Origin: Acidobacteriota bacterium
GTDB lineage: Bacteria > Acidobacteriota > Terriglobia > Bryobacterales > Bryobacteraceae
Assembly (NCBI GenBank): GCA_016871055.1
Contig: VFZW01000009.1
Coordinates: forward strand, 1-44,647
Reading direction: 5' to 3'
Length of the DNA stretch: 44,647 nucleotides
In this document: positions 44,485 through 44,647 of the stretch, piece by piece
How the letters are laid out: each line of letters opens with the position of its first letter
Numbering within the stretch: position 1 is the stretch's first letter
Notes under the pieces: model-generated
What the model saw: only the letters and a program-made list of their open reading frames with translations
Told to the model about the DNA's origin: nothing
The model's database searches: none
Translations under genes and position numbers: made by a program

Positions 44485-44647
44485 GTTTGTATCTCCAATC
44501 CATAAAGCGAGAACGGAGGGCGAAAGGTTTCACCTTTTTGTGGTGGGCATCCAATTCGCAACGACGCGTCGAGCGGATGCCGAACCGGCTCCAGGTTTAG
44601 ACCGAAGTTCCCCTTGGCAAAACGGGGCAATCGACACACTCCAAACG
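44485..44647. other. non-coding end of window
   Basis: No gene is seen in this stretch. AAAGGT-TTC-ACCTTT near 44524 forms a small hairpin followed by TT, and CCCC/GGGG arms flank a short gap near 44610-44630. Neither is strong enough to call a terminator. Confidence 0.3.

Overview
The window comes from a high-GC, GC3-rich bacterium that is most likely an acidobacterium of the Solibacter/Bryobacter type. The evidence is a TIGR03437-type C-terminal domain (typical of Solibacteres), a TonB-dependent receptor with an N-terminal carboxypeptidase-regulatory domain, Tat-exported sulfatases, and an Alternative Complex III plus caa3 oxidase cluster. No rRNA, tRNA, CRISPR array or insertion sequence was seen.

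Positions 1-1898: the tail of an unidentified gene, then a 330-base non-coding stretch with two promoter-like sites and a strong hairpin. After it comes a two-gene cassette, a KSTGPKTPEG-type small protein followed by a short orphan terminase-like ATPase, with no other phage gene nearby.

Positions 1957-8357: a minus-strand operon joined by 4-base ATGA overlaps (CBM9-like secreted protein, cytochrome c/PQQ dehydrogenase, SAM methyltransferase, galactonate-dehydratase-like enolase-superfamily enzyme). It is divergent from a Tat-exported sulfatase. Two of its genes look damaged: an in-frame amber codon splits the PQQ dehydrogenase, and a frameshift at a perfect 11-bp inverted repeat separates the dehydratase from its Tat signal.

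Positions 8407-22383: a membrane histidine kinase divergent from a compact respiratory operon, actABCDEF, a small membrane protein, a SCO copper chaperone and coxBACD. Together these encode a quinol:cytochrome c oxidoreductase and a caa3 oxygen reductase of the A2 (YS-motif) kind, a complete quinol-to-oxygen electron path without a bc1 complex.

Positions 22550-29291: an operon of an ECF sigma factor, a very large zinc-finger/FecR membrane protein, and two ABC-2 export systems (ATPase, permease, ATPase, permease).

Positions 29272-40241, all on the minus strand: a small-protein/HNH endonuclease pair, a cysteine-rich secreted peptide, a TonB receptor, a BNR-repeat protein, an Ig-like/TIGR03437 protein, and a giant hybrid sensor kinase with a beta-propeller sensor. 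This resembles a polysaccharide-utilisation layout (outer-membrane receptor, secreted proteins, propeller-type hybrid kinase).

Positions 40529-44484: a second sulfatase divergent from a sugar-isomerase-like TIM-barrel protein and a ThuA-like protein, then two tandem paralogous proteins of unknown function.

The strongest candidates for undescribed biology are the KSTGPKTPEG/terminase cassette with its structured leader, the sigma/FecR-giant/dual-ABC operon, the small-protein/HNH pair, and a recurrent placement of -10-like hexamers 6-9 bases before start codons that suggests leaderless transcripts.
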